Positions 23,101-27,147 of a stretch of 27,147 bases of DNA are shown piece after piece. Under the pieces are notes generated by a model. The model ran no database searches. It had not been told where the DNA came from and was given only the letters and a program-made list of their open reading frames with translations. The translations under genes and the position numbers were made by a program. This DNA comes from Clostridia bacterium (lineage in GTDB: Bacteria; Bacillota; Clostridia; Oscillospirales; CAG-272), in the NCBI GenBank assembly GCA_017452565.1, contig JAFTMF010000034.1:1-27147 (forward strand), written 5' to 3'. Position 1 is the stretch's first letter; each line of letters begins with the position of its first letter.

Positions 23101-23640
23101 TCAGATGGCCAGCTTCGCTTTGTAGGCTTGTACCGTTTCGCTGAGCTTGATGGCCCAGTTGGTGCTGGCGTTGCCGAAGCGCAGATAAAACACACGGCCG
23201 TCGGTCAGAGTCAGCTTCACGCACTCGGTGCGGTTGAAGGTGTCTATCTGCAGACTGCTGACGGAATCCAACCGGATTTCCACGGCGTATTCTTCATGCT
23301 TCTTGCTTTGAACAGCATAATACAGAGTATCGGAAGTGAGAAATGCCCAGCCGGCAATGCTCTTGGGCTTTTCGGCAGACAGGCGGATGGTGGATTCCTC
23401 TAAAAGAACTTCTTTCTCTGCGAGGGCGGGGAAGCGGTTCAAATATCCCTTCTGCTGACGGCGCAGAACAAAGTACATCAGGATTCCGTACAGCGGACCG
23501 GAGAAGGCTGCCATAATGGCGAAGTAGAGGAGAGGGCTGATGCCGTCAGGGGTAGTAACGGTCATACAGGCGGAATAAAACACGCCGAAGAATATACCCA
23601 TCAGGACGCAACGCTTTTGCAGTTTTTTCTTGAGATTCAT
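23101..23640 (-). CDS. Two-helix membrane protein with GRAM/PH-like domain
   Basis: The 179-residue protein has a basic N-terminus (MNLKKKLQKR), two hydrophobic segments at about 11-29 and 36-59, a basic turn, and then a strand-rich domain from about 70 to 175. The pattern there (KEVLLEESTIRLS, AGWAFLTSDTLYYAV, EEYAVEIRLDSVSSLQID, CVKLTLTDGRVFYLRF) matches the GRAM/bacterial PH-like fold, in which a protein reports or binds at the membrane. The exact family is not recognised. AAAGGAG lies eight bases before the ATG, and it has its own promoter and terminator. It is similar in plan, not in sequence, to the protein at 10500. Function unknown. Confidence 0.8.
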   Translation of the reverse strand: MNLKKKLQKRCVLMGIFFGVFYSACMTVTTPDGISPLLYFAIMAAFSGPLYGILMYFVLRRQQKGYLNRFPALAEKEVLLEESTIRLSAEKPKSIAGWAFLTSDTLYYAVQSKKHEEYAVEIRLDSVSSLQIDTFNRTECVKLTLTDGRVFYLRFGNASTNWAIKLSETVQAYKAKLAI

Positions 23641-23671
23641 AAAAATGCTCCTTTGGTTTCACATTGTCTAT

Positions 23672-23700
23672 AGCATACCACACTTGCGCGGCTTTGTCAA
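23672..23700 (-). promoter_or_regulatory. Promoter of the GRAM-like protein gene
   Basis: On the minus strand TTGACA (23700-23695), 17 bases, then TATGCT (23677-23672) with TGG just before it (extended -10). The leader is about 25 bases. Confidence 0.7.
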
Positions 23701-23722
23701 GGGGCTTGCAAAGCACCAAGAA

Positions 23723-23748
23723 AAAATCCCTCCGTAAGGAGGGATTTT
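23723..23748 (-). terminator. Intrinsic terminator of the cmk-plsC-ispH operon
   Basis: AAAATCCCTCC (23723-23733), a GTAA loop and GGAGGGATTTT (23738-23748). On the minus strand it follows the ispH/S1 stop by about 20 bases and ends in a run of six T. Confidence 0.88.
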
Positions 23749-23769
23749 GGTGATTCATTGAATCGATGC

Positions 23770-25719
23770 TTATTCAGCGTCGTCTTCCTCAGCAACGTCC
23801 TCGGTCAGAGCACGGATGGAGAGGGAAACCTTCTGCTTCTCTTCGTCGATGCCGATGATCTTAGCGTCTACAACGTCGCCAACAGAAACAACGTCGGAAG
23901 GAGCGCCCACTCTCTTCTCAGCCAGCTGAGAGATGTGGATCAGGCCGTCAACCTCGGGAACGATTTCAGCGAATGCGCCGAAGGGAGTCAGGTTCACGAT
24001 CTTAACGGAAGCAACGTCGCCTACGGAGTAGGTGTTCATGAAGATGTTCCAAGGATTGGTAGCATCGGTCTTGTAGCCCAGAGAGATGCGCTTCTTCTCA
24101 GCGTCGAAGCCCTTTACGAATACGGTCAGGGTGTCGCCAACAGAAACAACCTCAGCAGGGTTCTTCAGACGGCTCCAGGACAGCTCGGTAATATGTACCA
24201 TGCCGTCTACACCGCCCAGATCAACGAATGCGCCGTAAGAAGTCAGAGACTTAACGGTGCCGGTGAAGACCTGACCAACCTCAAGGGTTTCCCAGAACTT
24301 CGCAATTGCTTCCTTGCGCTCCTTGCGGAGAACGGACTTGATGGAAGCAACAGCGCGGTTTCTGCCCTCGCTGATTTCCATGATGGTGCACTTCTGGGTG
24401 GTACCAACCAGCACCTTCATATCGCCATCCTTGGGTACGCCGGTCTGGGATGCGGGAACGAATACCTTAACGGCACCAACAGCCAGCATAACGCCGCCCT
24501 TGATTACCTCGGTAACCTTTCCTTCCAGAACTGCGCCGGTTTCGGCTGCTTCAACAACCTTCTTCCAGTCGCCAATGCGCTCGATGCGCTTGCGGGACAG
24601 ACCTGCAACGCCCTCGATGTCGCTAACGCGAACAACGAACGCCTCGATCTCGTCGCCAACCTTAAACTCGGAGCCGGCCAGCTCTTCAGCGGGGATGATA
24701 CCCGTTACGTTGGCAGAAAGGTCTACATGCACTTCGGTGGACGAAATGGATGTGATTACACCCTTAACGATGTCTCCTGTATTTAAAGTTTTGAGTGAGC
24801 CTTCCAGCAAGGTCTCAAAATTCTCCATGCTTTCAATGATTTCGCTCATAGTAGTATATACCTCCTCTATAATGTCGCTCGGCGTCGATGCGCCGGCGGT
24901 GATACCAATTTTGTGAGCCGCCCGGATCAGCGCGGGATCAAGCTCAGATGCGTCCTCAATGAGGACTGTGTTGGCGAGATTTCGCCGTGCAACTGTATAG
25001 AGCGCCCTTGTGTTAGAGGACTCTCTACCGCCGATCACAACCATCAAATCAACCTCTTTCGACAGCGTATCTGCCTCGGATTGTCGATTTTCAGTCGCAA
25101 TACATATTGTATCAAAAAAATCGGCGTTTGTACAGTGGTTTTTGAAAAAAAGTTTACATTTGTTCCATTCAGCTAATTTCTGGGTCGTTTGAGCTACTAA
25201 TAAGCAGTTTTTGTTAGTAAACTTGCACAAATCGGCCTCTTCTACCGATGGAATGACCGCAATCTCTCCCTTGGCATAGCTGACAATTCCGCAAACCTCC
25301 GGGTGTTTTGGGTCACCGGAGACGATCAGCGTATGTTCGGGCGTGGTTTTTTCATCCACGATGGTGTGGATCTTCTTCACGAAGGGGCAGGTGCAATCCA
25401 CTACCGAAAGATAGGGATTTTCTGCCGCCAGCGCTGTGAGCTTTTCCATCACGGGACGCAGGGTGCCGTGGGCTCGGATGACAACCGTTACGGGGCTTGT
25501 CTTGTCTGCAGTCAGCACGGTATCGAAGAGCGTCTCTTCCGAGAGCACTCCAACGCCGGCAGCTTCCAGCTTAGCAATGACGTGAGGATTGTGGATCAGC
25601 TTGCCCAGCGTGTAAATCCGCCGAGCAGGCTCTTTGTCTGCAACCAGCTGTTCTACGGTCTCCACCGCACGGCGGACGCCAAAGCAAAAGCCGGCAGTTT
25701 TAGCAATCTTAATGGACAT
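23770..25719 (-). CDS. ispH: IspH fused to ribosomal protein S1 repeats
   Basis: Residues 1-290 are 4-hydroxy-3-methylbut-2-enyl diphosphate reductase, the last step of the MEP isoprenoid pathway, giving IPP and DMAPP. The three iron-sulfur cysteines are C12 (AGFCFGVRRA), C111 (DCTCPFVKK) and C206 (FDTICIATENRQ); H43, H84 and H139 and the TAGASTP loop line the active site. A linker follows, then four S1 RNA-binding repeats at about 313-382, 395-465 (the most diverged), 479-548 and 565-636, ending in an acidic tail. This bifunctional IspH/S1 form is known in Clostridia. The start at 25719 is fixed by GGAG eight bases upstream and overlaps the end of plsC by 11 bases. Confidence 0.95.
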   Translation of the reverse strand: MSIKIAKTAGFCFGVRRAVETVEQLVADKEPARRIYTLGKLIHNPHVIAKLEAAGVGVLSEETLFDTVLTADKTSPVTVVIRAHGTLRPVMEKLTALAAENPYLSVVDCTCPFVKKIHTIVDEKTTPEHTLIVSGDPKHPEVCGIVSYAKGEIAVIPSVEEADLCKFTNKNCLLVAQTTQKLAEWNKCKLFFKNHCTNADFFDTICIATENRQSEADTLSKEVDLMVVIGGRESSNTRALYTVARRNLANTVLIEDASELDPALIRAAHKIGITAGASTPSDIIEEVYTTMSEIIESMENFETLLEGSLKTLNTGDIVKGVITSISSTEVHVDLSANVTGIIPAEELAGSEFKVGDEIEAFVVRVSDIEGVAGLSRKRIERIGDWKKVVEAAETGAVLEGKVTEVIKGGVMLAVGAVKVFVPASQTGVPKDGDMKVLVGTTQKCTIMEISEGRNRAVASIKSVLRKERKEAIAKFWETLEVGQVFTGTVKSLTSYGAFVDLGGVDGMVHITELSWSRLKNPAEVVSVGDTLTVFVKGFDAEKKRISLGYKTDATNPWNIFMNTYSVGDVASVKIVNLTPFGAFAEIVPEVDGLIHISQLAEKRVGAPSDVVSVGDVVDAKIIGIDEEKQKVSLSIRALTEDVAEEDDAE

Positions 25720-26356
25720 CGGTTTTCTCCGCAGGCTCGGGGCAGGGAATATCATCGGGAATCATATCGGTGATTTTTTGGAAAATATACTCGGAAGCCT
25801 TCAAAAAGTCAGCTCCGCGATGACCGGTCATATTCAGCTCCTCGAAGGGGATGGGCTTGCCGATGGTTACGTAGGTGCGGCGGAAGAGTCCCATTTTCCA
25901 AGACTTGGTGCGGATCAGCACGGGAAGAATGGTGGCTTTGGAATGATAAGCGGCCATACCCACACCGCCCTTGACGGGAGTGTTTCGGGGATCTACGCCG
26001 ATGTGACGGGTGCCCTGAGGATAAATGCCCACCATTTCGCCCTGCTCCAACAGGGAAATAGTCGTTTTCAGTGCAGCGGATGAGGAAGCCGCAACGCCGC
26101 GGTCAACGGGAAATGCACCCAGCGCCTTCACCAGCTGTGCTACCACGGGAATGCGGAAGAGCTCAGCCTTGGCAAAGAAACGAACGGGACGCTTCAGCGA
26201 AGCTCCCAGAACGATGACGTCGTGATTGGAAAGATGATTGGCGCAAACCAGTACGGGACCCTCGACGGGCTCGTTTTCCTTGCCGGTAATCTGTGTCCGA
26301 TACAAAACACGGAAGAGTCCGCCCAGACAATTACGGGCAACGGTGTAAAAACTCAT
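25709..26356 (-). CDS. plsC: 1-acyl-sn-glycerol-3-phosphate acyltransferase
   Basis: The 215-residue membrane-associated enzyme adds the second acyl chain to lysophosphatidic acid in phospholipid synthesis. Acyltransferase motif I is NHLSNHD (H41, D46), motif II lies in GAFPVDRG (81-88), and motif III reads YPQGTR (112-117). In most family members motif III is FPEGTR, so Q114 replaces the usual glutamate that contacts the phosphate-bearing substrate. The rest looks intact and the length is normal. The ATG overlaps the cmk stop by four bases (ATGA), and its end overlaps ispH/S1 by 11, so the three are tightly linked in one operon. A related acyltransferase with another substrate cannot be excluded. 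Confidence 0.9.
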   Translation of the reverse strand: MSFYTVARNCLGGLFRVLYRTQITGKENEPVEGPVLVCANHLSNHDVIVLGASLKRPVRFFAKAELFRIPVVAQLVKALGAFPVDRGVAASSSAALKTTISLLEQGEMVGIYPQGTRHIGVDPRNTPVKGGVGMAAYHSKATILPVLIRTKSWKMGLFRRTYVTIGKPIPFEELNMTGHRGADFLKASEYIFQKITDMIPDDIPCPEPAEKTDVH

Positions 26357-27018
26357 ACCAATTTCTCCTTAATAATCTTTAGAGCGGCGGCGAAGGTTTC
26401 TTCGGGCTCCATTTCGGAGTTATTCAGCTCAACGGCATCCTCTGCCTTGAGCAGGGGAGCGGCGGCACGGGTGGAGTCAGCGCGGTCTCGCTCAATCATA
26501 GCTGCCAAGACTTCCTCGTAAGTGGTCTCTACGCCCTTTTCGACAAGCTCGGCATAGCGTCTGCGTGCCTTTGCTTCGGGAGAGCAGACGAGAAAAATCT
26601 TCACGTCGGCATTCGGCAGGATCACCGTACCGATGTCTCTGCCGTCCATAATGACGTTGTTCTTCTCGGCGATCTCCTTCTGAGTAGAGAGCAGGAAGGC
26701 TCTCACAGCAGGGATTGCGGAGACTTTGGAAGCATACATAGACATTTCGGGGGTGCGGATGAGTCCGCTCACGTCCTCACCGCAGAGGAGAACGTGCTGT
26801 GCGCCGTCCTCGTAAGTAAGCTCCAGACGGATTTCGGGGAGCAGAGCGGCAACGGCTTCGCTGTCCTCGGGGTTCACGTCTTTGCGGCGGACGTAAAGTC
26901 CGATGGAGCGATAGAGCGCTCCGGTATCTACGTAAACGAATTGCAGATGTGCTGCCAGATTCTTGGCAAGGGTACTTTTACCGGCGCCGGAAGGGCCGTC
27001 CAATGCAATTTGAAACAT
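26353..27018 (-). CDS. cmk: Cytidylate kinase
   Basis: The 221-residue P-loop kinase phosphorylates CMP and dCMP to the diphosphates with ATP. The nucleotide-binding loop GPSGAGKST is at 8-16; YVDTGALYRSIG (29-40) is the substrate-side motif; DGRDIGTVILP is the CMP-binding segment typical of the family, and ERDRADSTRAAAPL forms the arginine-rich lid. The start is supported by AAAGG shortly before the ATG. It is the first gene of the cmk-plsC-ispH/S1 run. Upstream, to the window edge, no clear promoter was found, but a perfect hairpin lies at 27113-27135, so transcription may begin in between or beyond the edge. Confidence 0.96.
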   Translation of the reverse strand: MFQIALDGPSGAGKSTLAKNLAAHLQFVYVDTGALYRSIGLYVRRKDVNPEDSEAVAALLPEIRLELTYEDGAQHVLLCGEDVSGLIRTPEMSMYASKVSAIPAVRAFLLSTQKEIAEKNNVIMDGRDIGTVILPNADVKIFLVCSPEAKARRRYAELVEKGVETTYEEVLAAMIERDRADSTRAAAPLLKAEDAVELNNSEMEPEETFAAALKIIKEKLV

Positions 27019-27112
27019 AATTTTTCCTTTCTCGGTATAGATGTCCTTTCCAAGATAAAAATGGATTGTTCCGAGGCGGGAAGAACCATCTCAAACGCTG
27101 AAGTGTTTCCCT

Positions 27113-27135
27113 GTAGTTCGGCTTTGCCGAACTAC
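27113..27135. repeat. Perfect hairpin repeat upstream of cmk
   Basis: GTAGTTCGGC, a TTT loop and GCCGAACTAC form a perfect 10-bp stem. No T-run follows on either strand, so it is more likely a short palindromic intergenic repeat than a terminator. Confidence 0.5.
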
Positions 27136-27147
27136 CAGAGTTGCGCA

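Overview
The window reads as chromosomal DNA of a Gram-positive, gut-type Clostridia (Oscillospirales-like) bacterium. This placement is inference. It rests on strong AGGAGG-type ribosome binding sites, sigma-A promoters with 17-nt spacers, an ispH gene fused to ribosomal protein S1 repeats inside a cmk-plsC-ispH/S1 operon (a known Clostridia arrangement), a threonine-to-glycine tdh-kbl pair, several lone Clostridia-type transport genes, and many short hairpin repeats of the kind common in uncultured Oscillospiraceae. I see no rRNA, tRNA, CRISPR array, prophage or complete insertion sequence.

Layout. 1-5711 (+): end of a gene, a membrane-anchored unknown protein, a cytosolic GH123/DUF4091-type protein, then a LysR regulator directly followed by tdh and kbl, which together turn threonine into glycine plus acetyl-CoA. 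5723-7010: an AT-rich locus on the minus strand with a near-consensus promoter, a leader with a terminator-like hairpin, a small CxxC protein gene broken by a one-base frameshift, and an intact lipoprotein gene; related hairpins lie on both sides. 7018-9512 (-): a probable operon of a PHP-family histidinol-phosphatase, an Lrp/AsnC regulator and a class I aminotransferase. 9618-11490 (+), divergent from it: a sugar phosphate isomerase/epimerase, a membrane protein with a PH-like tail, and a small protein with a tentative likeness to Imm44 immunity proteins. 11543-11765: two identical 28-nt hairpins around a possible miniature element. 11775-12995 (-): an M28 aminopeptidase.

13251-17018 (+): a heterodimeric ABC exporter plus a small membrane protein. 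17188-18843 (-): cofactor-independent phosphoglycerate mutase. 19428-22962 (-): a second heterodimeric ABC exporter, driven by a perfect consensus promoter. Both exporters show the same split of one degenerate and one intact ATP site. 23101-23640 (-): a two-helix membrane protein with a GRAM/PH-like tail. 23770-27018 (-): cmk-plsC-ispH/S1, with overlapping genes.

Most of the window is housekeeping and transport. The parts most worth a second look are the leader/frameshift/lipoprotein locus at 5779-6922, the hairpin repeat pair at 19010-19103 whose two copies differ only by compensatory changes, the repeat-flanked mini-element at 11591-11675, and the small unknown proteins at 10500-11490.
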